DNA of 64,000 bases from UPXZ01 sp964634605 (GCA_964634605.1 CAZWLJ010000003.1:1-64000), one strand, 5' to 3'. Shown: positions 53,519-62,725, counted from the first letter of the stretch. Translations and numbers: made by a program. Notes: a model not told the origin generated them from the sequence alone.

Positions 53519-55729
53519 ATGCAATTAAAAAAAGCGACACATACTTTCAGATACGAAATTCTTCCCGGAATACTGAACAGTTATTCCATCATTTTTTTTC
53601 TGGATAATAAAATACTTGCCGGTACCATCATGCTGGTTAGTTTTTTTAATTTCTGGGCAGGACTTAGCGGACTTATGGCGGTCATTATCACACTGCTGAT
53701 TGGTCACGCCATGCATTTGGATAAACTGACACTTCGCAGCGGTGTGTACAGTTTTAATACACTGCTTGCGGGTATCGGAATGGGCACTTTTTTCGATCCA
53801 GGCGTGGTTTATTTCAGTTTGCTGGCACTGACGGCACTTTTCACACTACTGCTTTCCGTTACCATGGGCGGACAGCTCTTCAAACTCAAACTACCCTTTC
53901 TGAGCATTCCGTTTGTGGTTGCATTCTGGTTTGTTGTATTACCTGCATCCAACTTCGAAAATCTGGGTCTCACCCACCGAAACATCTTCTGGATCAACGA
54001 AATGTATTCCGTAGGAGGAAACTCACTTTTACAGCTTTTCCAGACCATTGACAATCTTCAGATTAACAAACTGGTTGACATTTATCTGCGTTCCATCAGT
54101 TCCATCTTTTTCCAGAACAATCTGATTGCAGGAATACTAATCACCATCGCTTTGCTGTACAGCTCCCGGATCATGTTTTCACTCTCCGTTGTGGGTTTTC
54201 TGACTGCATACATTTTTGCGCAGTTTACTGGCTCAGAAGCAGCTAGTATCAATTATTATAATATCGGCGCCAACTACATGATGGTGGCTTTTGCCGTAGG
54301 CGGATACTTCCTGATACCTTCCAGGCAATCTTTTCTGTGGACAGTATTTCTCATTCCGCTCACTTCGCTTGTTCTGCTGTTTTTTTATAAATTGTTCGGT
54401 TATATCCAGCTTCCGGTTTTTTCGTTGCCGTTTGCATTTACAGTCATCATTTTTATTTATTTTTTGCAATTGAGAACCAAATCAAACGGACTGATATTAA
54501 CACCATTGCAACACAATTCGCCCGAAATAAATCTTTATACGTACCGTAACAACAAAGAACGGTTAGCCGGATGGTACTATTTTCCGTTGCACTTGCCCCT
54601 TATGGGCGAATGGACAGTTACTCAGGGTCATGACGGAGAGTTTACTCACAAAGGCGAATGGGGAAGTGCTTTCGATTTTATGATAACAGACAAACAGTCT
54701 AAAACTTACAGAAATAATGGATTAATCTGCGAAGACTATTATTGTTATAATAAACCGGTTTTTGCACCTGCTGACGGATATGTGGAAACCATAATCAATA
54801 ATATCGATGACAATGAACCCGGTAAAGTGAATACTGTAAACAACTGGGGAAACAGCATTGTTATTCGTCACACAACCGGACTTTACACACAAATTTCGCA
54901 CCTGCGGAAAGATACCTTTAAAGTGAAAACAGGCGATCATGTAAAACAGGGTGATTTACTGGCTCATTGCGGTAATTCGGGGCGTTCGCCGGAGCCTCAT
55001 GTACATTTTCAGGTGCAGTCTTTTCCAGAAGTTGGTTCAAAAACACTGAATTACCCCATATCCTACTATTACAAACGAACCGGAGACAGCGAGAATTTGA
55101 TGCAATATCAAAAACCGGAGAAAACAGATATTGTGAGTAGCGTTTCGAAAAATGATTTGTTGTTCAACGCATTTAATATTTTGCCGGATAATTCAATAAT
55201 CATGCAATATACCGATGAAAAAGGAGCTGAAAAAACAGAAAACTGGAATTCCTATACCGATGCTTACAATCAGAAGTATATTTATTGTTCGCAGACAAAT
55301 GCTACGGCTTATTATGTAAATGATGGAATAATGTTCTATTTTACAGCTTTTTATGGAAATAAAAATTCATTATTGTATTATTTTTACCTGTCAGCTTATA
55401 AAATTTTCCTGGGCAATAATGACTTCATCGAAACAAAAGACACAATGCCTTTATATCAATGGAACAAAGCAAAATATGCATCCTGGATTCATGATTTTAT
55501 TGCGCCATTTTATCAGTTCATCCGGATAAATTTCCATTCTAAAATTACAGCTTCGGATAATGTACTGGGTAGTGGGTTTGTTCATTTAGTTTCGTCAGTT
55601 GAAGTTAAGAGATTTCGGAAAAAGAACATCTCAAGTCAAAGCACAATTACAATCACCGGCGATGGAATTACAGCGTTCACCTGTCAATCCGGAAATAAAA
55701 AAATTCAGGCAAAATGTATAAAATACTAA
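53519..55729 (+). CDS. Urea-transporter-like membrane domain fused to M23 metallopeptidase
   Basis: A 736-residue fusion. Residues 1-320 form about ten membrane helices with the duplicated urea-transporter pattern (SGVYSFNTLLAGIGMG near 74-89 and YYNIGANYMMVAFAVGG near 246-262). Residues about 360-505 are an M23 LytM-type domain with all zinc and catalytic residues: His377 and Asp386 in FTHKGEWGSAFDF, His461 and His494-x-His496 in PEPHVHFQV. The last 230 residues are an unassigned beta-rich domain. The peptidase should face the periplasm. Urea transporters pass small neutral amides. M23 enzymes cut peptidoglycan cross-links or glycine-rich peptides. A GTG at 53501 in the same frame is an alternative start. 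Its end overlaps the next gene by 16 bases. Confidence 0.85.
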   Translation: MQLKKATHTFRYEILPGILNSYSIIFFLDNKILAGTIMLVSFFNFWAGLSGLMAVIITLLIGHAMHLDKLTLRSGVYSFNTLLAGIGMGTFFDPGVVYFSLLALTALFTLLLSVTMGGQLFKLKLPFLSIPFVVAFWFVVLPASNFENLGLTHRNIFWINEMYSVGGNSLLQLFQTIDNLQINKLVDIYLRSISSIFFQNNLIAGILITIALLYSSRIMFSLSVVGFLTAYIFAQFTGSEAASINYYNIGANYMMVAFAVGGYFLIPSRQSFLWTVFLIPLTSLVLLFFYKLFGYIQLPVFSLPFAFTVIIFIYFLQLRTKSNGLILTPLQHNSPEINLYTYRNNKERLAGWYYFPLHLPLMGEWTVTQGHDGEFTHKGEWGSAFDFMITDKQSKTYRNNGLICEDYYCYNKPVFAPADGYVETIINNIDDNEPGKVNTVNNWGNSIVIRHTTGLYTQISHLRKDTFKVKTGDHVKQGDLLAHCGNSGRSPEPHVHFQVQSFPEVGSKTLNYPISYYYKRTGDSENLMQYQKPEKTDIVSSVSKNDLLFNAFNILPDNSIIMQYTDEKGAEKTENWNSYTDAYNQKYIYCSQTNATAYYVNDGIMFYFTAFYGNKNSLLYYFYLSAYKIFLGNNDFIETKDTMPLYQWNKAKYASWIHDFIAPFYQFIRINFHSKITASDNVLGSGFVHLVSSVEVKRFRKKNISSQSTITITGDGITAFTCQSGNKKIQAKCIKY

Positions 55730-56868
55730 TCCTTTTTCTGTTCATTCCGGCAACCGTATTTTCGCAGCAAAAGCCGGACAGCATTCGCATTGACAGCATA
55801 ACGCTCGATTATTTTAAAAATGAAAAGTGGGATGAACTGATAAAAACCGGTAAAACAGCAACTGCCCGGAAGGTGGATTTCAAATACCTGCAGCAACGCA
55901 TGGGGTATGCATATTTTATGAAAGGAAATTATCACAGTGCCATTGACCACTATGAAAAATCGCTGAAATTCGATCCAAAAGATGAGATAGCACACCTTTA
56001 TCTTTATTTCTGTGGTTTGAATACTGGTGATGAAAGTTATGCGCGTTATCATGGCGGAAAACTAACAAAAGAAAAGCGGAAAGAATTGAATATTAACACC
56101 TTCCGACCAGTGGACGCTGTCGATTTTGAATACAATAAAAAAATCAACAACAGCGAACTGCGCTCCGATCCCGATTATTTGCGGTTGGGATTAAACTCTC
56201 AGTTAGGTTTTCGGTTAAATTTGTACCAAACCGTATCGCGCTATACTCAGACAACAGATTACACGACCGATATCATACAGGACGAATATTTTGGATTGCT
56301 GACCTGGACAGTTTTCAGCAAAACAAATCTGAGTCTGGGATATCATCATGTAAACACGAAAGTCAATACTGAAACAGACAGTCTGATTTATCCCGGACAT
56401 ATCTGGATTGGCAATATCAGCCAGACAATTAAAAGATTTAATATCGGGGTGGTTGGTTCAGTTTTCAGCAATGATTATGTCCGGACCACCCAGTTTGGTA
56501 CGCAAATTGGAGTGTCTCTTCCCGGGAAAAGGCATCCAAATCTAAAAAGTTCGGTCTACAACATCAACGAAAACGGAGCAAACCGAATTGTATTTTCACA
56601 AAAAGCAGGATTATTTGTTTTCAAAAAACTCTGGTCTGAAGCATCGGTAATATTCGGAAATTTGAATAATTTTGTCGATCTGAACGGGCTTTACTTTTAC
56701 AATTCGCTGGATCATACAACATTCCGGACAGGAGCTTCACTTTTCTGGTACATAAATGACCATCTGACTGGTTATACCAACTATACATACGACAAAAAAC
56801 TGATTATCGAGACATCAACCAATTACAATCAACATTCATTAACCGGAGGAATAATATGGAAATTATAA
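55714..56868 (+). CDS. TPR plus outer-membrane beta-barrel protein
   Basis: A 384-residue exported protein. Signal peptide 1-18 (FLFIPATVFSQ). Two TPR-like units (about 28-110; YLQQRMGYAYFMKGNYHSAIDHY) would lie in the periplasm. From about residue 150 to the end amphipathic strands (LNSQLGFRLNLYQTV, TNLSLGYHHVNT, FRTGASLFWYI) end in LTGGIIWKL, a typical barrel C-terminus. This layout, TPR followed by barrel, recalls outer-membrane exporters of saccharides or small molecules (PgaA-like), but sequence similarity to those is not evident to me. It starts within the end of the transporter/peptidase gene, and its last 13 bases overlap the next gene. Confidence 0.75.
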   Translation: MYKILILFLFIPATVFSQQKPDSIRIDSITLDYFKNEKWDELIKTGKTATARKVDFKYLQQRMGYAYFMKGNYHSAIDHYEKSLKFDPKDEIAHLYLYFCGLNTGDESYARYHGGKLTKEKRKELNINTFRPVDAVDFEYNKKINNSELRSDPDYLRLGLNSQLGFRLNLYQTVSRYTQTTDYTTDIIQDEYFGLLTWTVFSKTNLSLGYHHVNTKVNTETDSLIYPGHIWIGNISQTIKRFNIGVVGSVFSNDYVRTTQFGTQIGVSLPGKRHPNLKSSVYNINENGANRIVFSQKAGLFVFKKLWSEASVIFGNLNNFVDLNGLYFYNSLDHTTFRTGASLFWYINDHLTGYTNYTYDKKLIIETSTNYNQHSLTGGIIWKL

Positions 56869-57473
56869 AACGCTCATTACTCATTTTCATCCTGACAGCT
56901 ACTTTCATATCGGCCGGAGCCCAGCAAACTGCCCGTCAGACAGTTTTTTCGAAAAGTTATGAACTGGAAAAAGCAACGAATTATACTGCTGCCATAAAAG
57001 AGTTGAATAAAATTTATGATGGGGGTGATTATTTTACAAACATCCGTTTGGGTTGGTTATACTATTTAGCAAAAAACCATACAGAGTCAATCCGCTTTTA
57101 TGAAAAAGCTATTTCGCTCAAACCTTACGCCATCGAAGCTAAGTTTGGCCTGATCAAACCGTTGAGCGCCATCGAAAACTGGGAAAAGGTAAAAGCACAA
57201 TACATGCAAATACTTAAAATAGACCCGCAAAACACAACTGCAAATTACTGGCTTGGAGTGATTTACTACAACCGCAAAGACTATACAAACGCCAACAAAC
57301 TCTTCGAAAAAGTTGTAAACCTTTATCCGCTCGATTACGATTCGGTAATCATGCTTGCCTGGACCAAACTCAGGTTAGGCAAAACCGCCGAAGCTAAAGT
57401 ACTATTCACTCACGCGCTCACACTGCGTCCCAACGACAGTTCTTCACTGGATGGATTGAAACAGATAAAATAG
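56856..57473 (+). CDS. Periplasmic TPR protein
   Basis: A 205-residue exported protein with signal peptide 1-22 (FILTATFISAGAQ) and four to five tetratricopeptide repeats (SYELEKATNYTAAIKELNKIY, GWLYYLAKNHTESIRFYEKAI, YWLGVIYYNRKDYTNANKLFEKV, AWTKLRLGKTAEAKVLFTHAL). No enzymatic motif is seen. It overlaps the barrel gene by 13 bases, so it is the last member of the operon and probably a scaffold for the envelope part of the system. A weak hairpin with a T-tract (about 57513-57556) follows. Confidence 0.8.
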   Translation: MEIIKRSLLIFILTATFISAGAQQTARQTVFSKSYELEKATNYTAAIKELNKIYDGGDYFTNIRLGWLYYLAKNHTESIRFYEKAISLKPYAIEAKFGLIKPLSAIENWEKVKAQYMQILKIDPQNTTANYWLGVIYYNRKDYTNANKLFEKVVNLYPLDYDSVIMLAWTKLRLGKTAEAKVLFTHALTLRPNDSSSLDGLKQIK

Positions 57474-57774
57474 ATTGTTTTTTGTCCGAACCAGGAAATA
57501 AACTGTAAAATTAAGCTGATTTACTCCCTCAGAGTATTTTGGCTTATTTTTTTTTCTAATTCTAACCCACCCATACCATACAAGATCAATCAGGCTTGAG
57601 CTACTAAGTAACAAGAGCTTTAATAGTTATCTTTCAACCGTATGTCTTCTGATAAAAATATTACCTTACTATTTCATCAAATACCAGGATGATTTTTTTT
57701 ATTTTTATTATACTTTTATTCCCGCCTTCATTTTTTTTAATTTATTTTGTAAAATAAACTTTTTGCCCCGATGA
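57474..57774. other. Intergenic region after the operon
   Basis: A weak stem (TTAAGC/GCTTA with TTTTTTTT, about 57513-57556) may end the operon. The rest is very AT-rich with several stops in all frames and no gene. It ends where a SusD-like coding remnant becomes readable. Confidence 0.45.
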
Positions 57775-57873
57775 CTGCGTTATCCACCAAGCGAACGTAA
57801 CTCTAATACAGCAAATTATAATGCTTATAAAGCAAAAGACAACTATACCACTAAGATGTTCTGGGCTAAATAA
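57775..57873 (+). pseudogene. SusD-like C-terminal remnant
   Basis: A 32-codon segment reading LRYPPSERNSNTANYN then AYKAKDNYTTKMFWAK and a stop. The pattern R-[YL]-P-x2-E-x3-N-x-N near the end and a terminal K-x-[FW]-W resembles the C-terminus of SusD/RagB nutrient-binding lipoproteins. In the same frame a TGA lies directly upstream (57772-57774) and no longer SusD sequence is recognisable, so only the tail survives. Its place just before a fucosidase gene fits a decayed polysaccharide-utilisation locus. The assignment is by eye from a short segment. Confidence 0.5.
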
Positions 57874-57907
57874 ACGGAATTTTAGTAAACCAGGAAATTA
57901 TAACCAG

Positions 57908-57950
57908 AAAGGAATCGTTGTGAAAGAGCATTATTCATAACGGTTCCTTT
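57908..57950 (+). terminator. Hairpin between SusD remnant and GH29 gene
   Basis: A 12-bp stem AAAGGAATCGTT / AACGGTTCCTTT (one T-G pair) with a 19-base loop and a short T/A tail. It is probably the old terminator of the susD gene, now 17 bases ahead of the fucosidase ATG, where it could also affect expression. Confidence 0.6.
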
Positions 57951-57966
57951 TAAATTTTCAGAAAAA

Positions 57967-59355
57967 ATGAAAAACCACACGAAAGCTTTATCCTTGTCCT
58001 TTATGTTATTTTTTTCATCCATGCTTTTTTCTCAGGAAAGTATTATACACGGCGTTTCTGATCAGTACATCTGGCCGAAAGATCAAAAAGTATTGGATAA
58101 ATTACAAAAATGGCAGGATCTTAAATTTGGGTTAATCATTCACTGGGGAATTTATTCTGTACCCGGAATTGTAGAATCATGGTCTATTTGTTCCGAAGAC
58201 TGGATTACCCGTGATACAACCAAAACATACGATGAATATAAGAATTGGTACTGGAATCTGTCAAAACAATTCAAACCAACAGAATACAATCCGCAGAAGT
58301 GGGCAGAAGCAGCTAAAAATGCCGGGATGAAGTATCTGGTTTTCACCACTAAACATCACGACGGATTCAGTATGTTAGACACGAAATATTCTGATTTTTC
58401 AATCACAAAAGGTCCCTTTCATGACAATCCGAGAGCTAATGTAGTAAAATATGTTTTTGATGCATTCCGTAATCAGGGGTTTATGATAGGAGCATATTTT
58501 TCCAAACCGGACTGGCATTGTAAGGATTATTGGTGGCCCTATCGGGCAACTCCTGATCGTAACCAGAATTACAGTATCGAAAAAAATCCCGAACGCTGGG
58601 ATAGATATAAGACATTCACTTACAATCAGATAGAAGAACTGATGAACGATTACGGTTCAATTGATATTCTATGGCTGGATGGAGGCTGGGTAAACAGCGA
58701 ACGACGGAAAGCATTCATAGATATGCCAAAAATTACAAATATGGCACGGAATGCTCAGCCCGGATTAATCGTCGTAGACAGAACCATCCAGGGTGAATAC
58801 GAAAATTATCAAACTCCTGAACAACAAATACCTGCCGTACAGCTTCCAAATCCCTGGGAAAGTTGCATGACATTAGGCACCGATTGGGGATGGACACCAA
58901 ATGCTAAATTCAAAACAGCTACATTCGTAATCGGTAAATTAATGGAAATTGTGGCAAAAGGCGGAAATTTACTCCTTGGTGCCGGACCTGACAGCAAAGG
59001 AGTTTTCCCGGATGAAGTATATTCACGTTTTGCTGAAATTGGCAGCTGGCTCAAAGTGAATGGAGCAGCCATTTACAACACCACCATTACTCCTTATTAT
59101 CATGAAAATAATACCTGGTTTACAGCCGGTAAAGATGGAAAGAAACTGTATGCTCTTTACGCTTTGCCGGATGGTGAAAACCTGCCTTCAACTATCGAAT
59201 GGCAAACTAATCTTCCTGTAAAAGGCAGTAAAATAATCTTACTTCAAAACGGGAAACCAGTCAGTTATAAAATTATCAAAGATAAAATAGTAATCAGACT
59301 GCCGAAAGGATTAAAAAATGAACCGTTGGCTTTTGCGTTTCTGGTAAGAAAATAA
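57967..59355 (+). CDS. GH29 alpha-L-fucosidase, secreted
   Basis: A 462-residue exo-fucosidase acting by retention on terminal alpha-L-fucose. Signal peptide 1-22 (SMLFSQ). GH29 blocks are complete: KFGLIIHWGIYSVPG, AGMKYLVFTTKHHDGFSML (the substrate-binding HH), FSKPDWH, the nucleophile Asp in DILWLDGGWVN, then ENYQTPEQQIP whose Glu is the likely acid/base, and GGNLLLGAGPDSKG. A small C-terminal beta domain follows. It sits beside a SusD remnant rather than a working SusCD pair, so the sugars it releases would depend on other transporters. Linkage preference (1,2 or 1,3/1,4) cannot be set from sequence alone. Confidence 0.93.
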   Translation: MKNHTKALSLSFMLFFSSMLFSQESIIHGVSDQYIWPKDQKVLDKLQKWQDLKFGLIIHWGIYSVPGIVESWSICSEDWITRDTTKTYDEYKNWYWNLSKQFKPTEYNPQKWAEAAKNAGMKYLVFTTKHHDGFSMLDTKYSDFSITKGPFHDNPRANVVKYVFDAFRNQGFMIGAYFSKPDWHCKDYWWPYRATPDRNQNYSIEKNPERWDRYKTFTYNQIEELMNDYGSIDILWLDGGWVNSERRKAFIDMPKITNMARNAQPGLIVVDRTIQGEYENYQTPEQQIPAVQLPNPWESCMTLGTDWGWTPNAKFKTATFVIGKLMEIVAKGGNLLLGAGPDSKGVFPDEVYSRFAEIGSWLKVNGAAIYNTTITPYYHENNTWFTAGKDGKKLYALYALPDGENLPSTIEWQTNLPVKGSKIILLQNGKPVSYKIIKDKIVIRLPKGLKNEPLAFAFLVRK

Positions 59356-59524
59356 TAAAAAACAAAAAAAGTGAAGATTATCTGTGTATCATTGAAATCT
59401 CTGTACTAATTGAAATTATTAATTTTAACCAACGATATGTTTTATTGATAAACGAACAATCAGATGTATTAAATTTTATCGTATCTGGCTGATTATAAAC
59501 TTTTTTGGAGGATTTTTATTCGTT

Positions 59525-61528
59525 TCAAGACTTTCCTTTCAGCATTTCTTCCAGTTTTATCATTTCATCGCGATACTGGGCAGCTTCAAGGAATTCAAGT
59601 TTTTTGGCAGCTTCCTGCATCGATTTTCTGGCTTTAGCAATTGCTTTTTCGAGTGCAGATTTGGACATGTACTTCACAACAGGATCAGCTGCGAGAATAT
59701 TGGGTGTTTCCGGTTCGATATATGCATTTGGTTCGGCTTTGCTGAGTGAATTTCGCTCACCCTTGGTAATCTGGGTTGGGATGATGCCGTGTTTGGCGTT
59801 GTAAGCAAGCTGTTTTTCACGTCTGCGGTTGGTTTCATCGATGGTTTTCTGCATGCTGAAAGTTATTTTATCGGCATACATAATTACTTTTCCGTTCAGA
59901 TTGCGCGCAGCACGTCCCGCGGTCTGCGTAAGCGAACGATGATTACGCAGGAAACCTTCCTTATCGGCATCCAGAATGGCCACGAGCGATACTTCCGGCA
60001 AATCAAGTCCTTCGCGGAGCAAATTTACCCCTACAAGAACATCGTATAACCCCTTCCGAAGATCTTCCATTATCTGCACACGATCCAGTGTATCCACATC
60101 AGAGTGGATGTAGTTGCATCGTACGTTCATTTTCAGCAGATAATCGGTGAGTTCTTCAGCCATACGCTTGGTGAGTGTGGTGACGAGTACCCTTTCGTCG
60201 GCTTCGGCACGCTGTGTGATTTCTTCGAGCAGGTCGTCAATCTGGTTCAGACTGGGACGTACATCAATAACAGGATCGAGCAGCCCTGTAGGCCTTATTA
60301 CCTGATCCACAATAATTCCTTCCGATTTCTGCAATTCGTAATCGGCTGGTGTGGCGCTCACGTAAATTGTTTGCGGAGTGATTTTTTCAAATTCTTCAAA
60401 TTTCAGCGGACGATTATCCCTGGCCGACTGCAGACGGAAGCCGTATTCTATCAGATTGGATTTACGGGCAGCATCGCCTCCAAACATGGCATGCACCTGT
60501 GGCAATGTCACATGACTTTCGTCAATAACCAGCAGAAAATCTTTCGGAAAATAATCGAGCAGGCAGAACGGACGACTTCCGGGTGCACGCCCGTCGAAAT
60601 ATCTTGAATAATTCTCAATACCGGAGCAATAACCGAGTTCCTTTATCATTTCCACATCGTAGGTAACACGTTCGTAGAGCCGTTTTGCTTCGTAATCTTT
60701 ACCCAATGAACGAAAATTCCCAACCTGTACTTCCAAATCACTTTCTATCATTTCGATGGCTCTGGCTATACGTTCTTTTGTGGTTACGAATATGCTTGCC
60801 GGATAGATTTTATACCTTTCAAATTGTTCCAGAACACGGAAACTGGCCGGTTCAATAGTCAGAATTTCTTCTATTTCATCGCCCCAAAACACAATCCGGA
60901 GAATATAATCGCTGTAAGCCAGAAATATATCTACCGTATCGCCTTTTACACGAAAGTTTCCACGGTTCAGTTCAATTTCGTTACGGGTATACAAACTATC
61001 GACCAGTGAACGCAGAAAAGCATTCCGCACGAGCTTCTGTCCCCGTTCTATTTCAATTACATTTTCGTTGAAGTCATCGGGATTTCCGATACCATACAAA
61101 CACGAAACAGACGACACCACAAGTACATCTCTCCGGCCCGATAATAATGAGGAGGTAGTAGCCAGACGAAGTTTTTCAAGTTCCTGGTTAATGGAAAGAT
61201 CTTTTTCGATGTAAACATCGGTCACCGGAAGATAAGCTTCGGGCTGGTAATAATCATAATACGACACAAAATACTCAACCGCATTCTGAGGAAAGAAATT
61301 TTTGAATTCGCTGTAAAGCTGCGCTGCCAGTGTCTTGTTGTGGCTCAGTACCAGGGTCGGTTTTTGTACCTGTTCAACCACATTGGCTATAGTAAATGTC
61401 TTTCCGGAACCGGTCACACCCAACAGGGTCTGATACGGCACACCCTGATTAATTCCATCGACCAGTTGTTTGATGGCTTCGGGCTGATCGCCGGTAGGTT
61501 TATATGGAGAAACAATTCTGAAATCCAT
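59525..61528 (-). CDS. uvrB: UvrABC system protein B
   Basis: Damage-verification helicase subunit of nucleotide excision repair. The 667-residue protein has Walker A GVTGSGKTFTIANV (about 39-52), the beta-hairpin region YYDYYQPEAYLP, VVSSVSCLYGIGNP, Walker B LLVIDESHVTLPQ, motif V/VI NLLREGLDLPEVSLV and QTAGRAARN, and the C-terminal UVR domain (MQEAAKKLEFLEAAQYRDEM) that binds UvrC. Length fits. The PHP phosphatase gene lies 56 bases upstream on the same strand. It converges on the GH29 gene. Confidence 0.97.
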   Translation of the reverse strand: MDFRIVSPYKPTGDQPEAIKQLVDGINQGVPYQTLLGVTGSGKTFTIANVVEQVQKPTLVLSHNKTLAAQLYSEFKNFFPQNAVEYFVSYYDYYQPEAYLPVTDVYIEKDLSINQELEKLRLATTSSLLSGRRDVLVVSSVSCLYGIGNPDDFNENVIEIERGQKLVRNAFLRSLVDSLYTRNEIELNRGNFRVKGDTVDIFLAYSDYILRIVFWGDEIEEILTIEPASFRVLEQFERYKIYPASIFVTTKERIARAIEMIESDLEVQVGNFRSLGKDYEAKRLYERVTYDVEMIKELGYCSGIENYSRYFDGRAPGSRPFCLLDYFPKDFLLVIDESHVTLPQVHAMFGGDAARKSNLIEYGFRLQSARDNRPLKFEEFEKITPQTIYVSATPADYELQKSEGIIVDQVIRPTGLLDPVIDVRPSLNQIDDLLEEITQRAEADERVLVTTLTKRMAEELTDYLLKMNVRCNYIHSDVDTLDRVQIMEDLRKGLYDVLVGVNLLREGLDLPEVSLVAILDADKEGFLRNHRSLTQTAGRAARNLNGKVIMYADKITFSMQKTIDETNRRREKQLAYNAKHGIIPTQITKGERNSLSKAEPNAYIEPETPNILAADPVVKYMSKSALEKAIAKARKSMQEAAKKLEFLEAAQYRDEMIKLEEMLKGKS

Positions 61529-61584
61529 CTTTTTTAGATTTTAGGAACAAAGACTTTTAGATGACAGACTGAAAAACATAAAAC

Positions 61585-62421
61585 TCAAAGCATAACTTCG
61601 CTCCACCCTTTCTCTGTCAACTCCATAGTTGTGTTAATTCCGGCTTTTTTCAATAATTTATAAACCGGCTGAAATCCGTCCAGGATTTTATCGGGATAAT
61701 GACAGTCGGAATTAACCATAACCGGGATATCAAGTTCTTTAATAATCGGGAAAAAATGCACATCAGGATATGTTATACCTAGTTCAAGGAAAGATTTCGT
61801 GTTGATTTCAATCATCATTTCCTGACTTTTAATCAACTCAAGATAATCCGTCACCAAACCGGTATACCATTTTTCTGAAATATCAAAACCGGGACAATTC
61901 ATCCCGTTTTGCGCAATTTTGTCCAAATGCCCTACAATGTGGAATCCACCGTTGCGAACCATATTCGAGCTGACTTCAAAAAAACGGCGGGTAGCCGTAC
62001 GGATATCGCCATCGTAAATTTCATTCAGCTTTTTCTGAAAATTATAAAATTTACCGTCGACGCTGAAGAAGCCTCCTTCGGGCATAGCATCAAGATAGTG
62101 TACCGAACCAATTTTATATTCAATATCATTCGTATCATAAAGATTGCTTTTTGAATCAAAAACATCCTGAATATAATCAACTTCCAGACCCAGAAAAAGC
62201 TCTATTTCTGTATCGTATTTTTCCTTCAGGCGGAAAAATTCCTGTTTATAATATGGCAATGCATCCAAATCCATATTCCAGGATGTGTGAAACGGCAGCG
62301 GTGCATGTGCCGAAAAGCCGTATCTTTTCACACCTTTGGCAATTGCAAAACGGACGAAATCTTCCATCGGAGCCCGTCCATCGCAAAAGACACTGTGACT
62401 ATGGTAATTTGAGAATCGGAT
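61585..62421 (-). CDS. PHP-family histidinol phosphatase, non-canonical start
   Basis: Metal-dependent phosphatase of the HisK/HisJ class (last-but-two step of histidine synthesis, histidinol phosphate to histidinol). Metal ligands in order: NYHSHSVFCDG, SAHAPLP, GLEVDYI, GSVHYLD, VGHLDKI and NSDCHYPD. The first in-frame ATG is at 62367 (MEDFVRF) and would omit the HxH ligands. Upstream the frame stays open to ATC at 62421, giving I-RFSNYHSHS, then ACT and a TAA stop (62427-62425). No ATG, GTG or TTG exists between. I extend it to the ATC, which may be a mutated ATG, a rare start, or a sequencing error. Otherwise the domain is intact. Confidence 0.75.
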   Translation of the reverse strand: MRFSNYHSHSVFCDGRAPMEDFVRFAIAKGVKRYGFSAHAPLPFHTSWNMDLDALPYYKQEFFRLKEKYDTEIELFLGLEVDYIQDVFDSKSNLYDTNDIEYKIGSVHYLDAMPEGGFFSVDGKFYNFQKKLNEIYDGDIRTATRRFFEVSSNMVRNGGFHIVGHLDKIAQNGMNCPGFDISEKWYTGLVTDYLELIKSQEMMIEINTKSFLELGITYPDVHFFPIIKELDIPVMVNSDCHYPDKILDGFQPVYKLLKKAGINTTMELTEKGWSEVML

Positions 62422-62473
62422 AGTTTAGTAAAGTTTGATTGTTTGATTGTTCGACTGTTCAGTTTTTACTCTT

Positions 62474-62716
62474 TTAGCCTTCTGTTTGTTCGCCTGTCAA
62501 TTCTTCAATTTGCTCATCCGCTTCTTCTCGCGGAATTATCAGCATCAGAAACAGATATAGAATAATTCCCGGGAAAAAAGCTGTAAGTAAGGTAAAGGCC
62601 AGATAAATGATCCGAACCACCTTCACATCAACGCCGAACATTCCTGAAAGAGCACCGCATACACCTGCAACCACTGCATTCCGGGAGTTTCTGAGTATGT
62701 TTTTATCGAATTTCAT
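62474..62716 (-). CDS. PspC-domain membrane protein
   Basis: An 80-residue PspC-like protein: RNAVVAGVCGALSGMFGVDVKVVRIIYL, a hydrophobic helix, and an acidic tail. In enterobacteria PspC is a toxin-inhibitor-like envelope-stress protein. Small single-domain forms are common in Bacteroidota, with unknown role. It starts 9 bases after the other PspC gene and is clearly its paralogue. Confidence 0.85.
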   Translation of the reverse strand: MKFDKNILRNSRNAVVAGVCGALSGMFGVDVKVVRIIYLAFTLLTAFFPGIILYLFLMLIIPREEADEQIEELTGEQTEG

Positions 62717-62725
62717 AGACTAATT

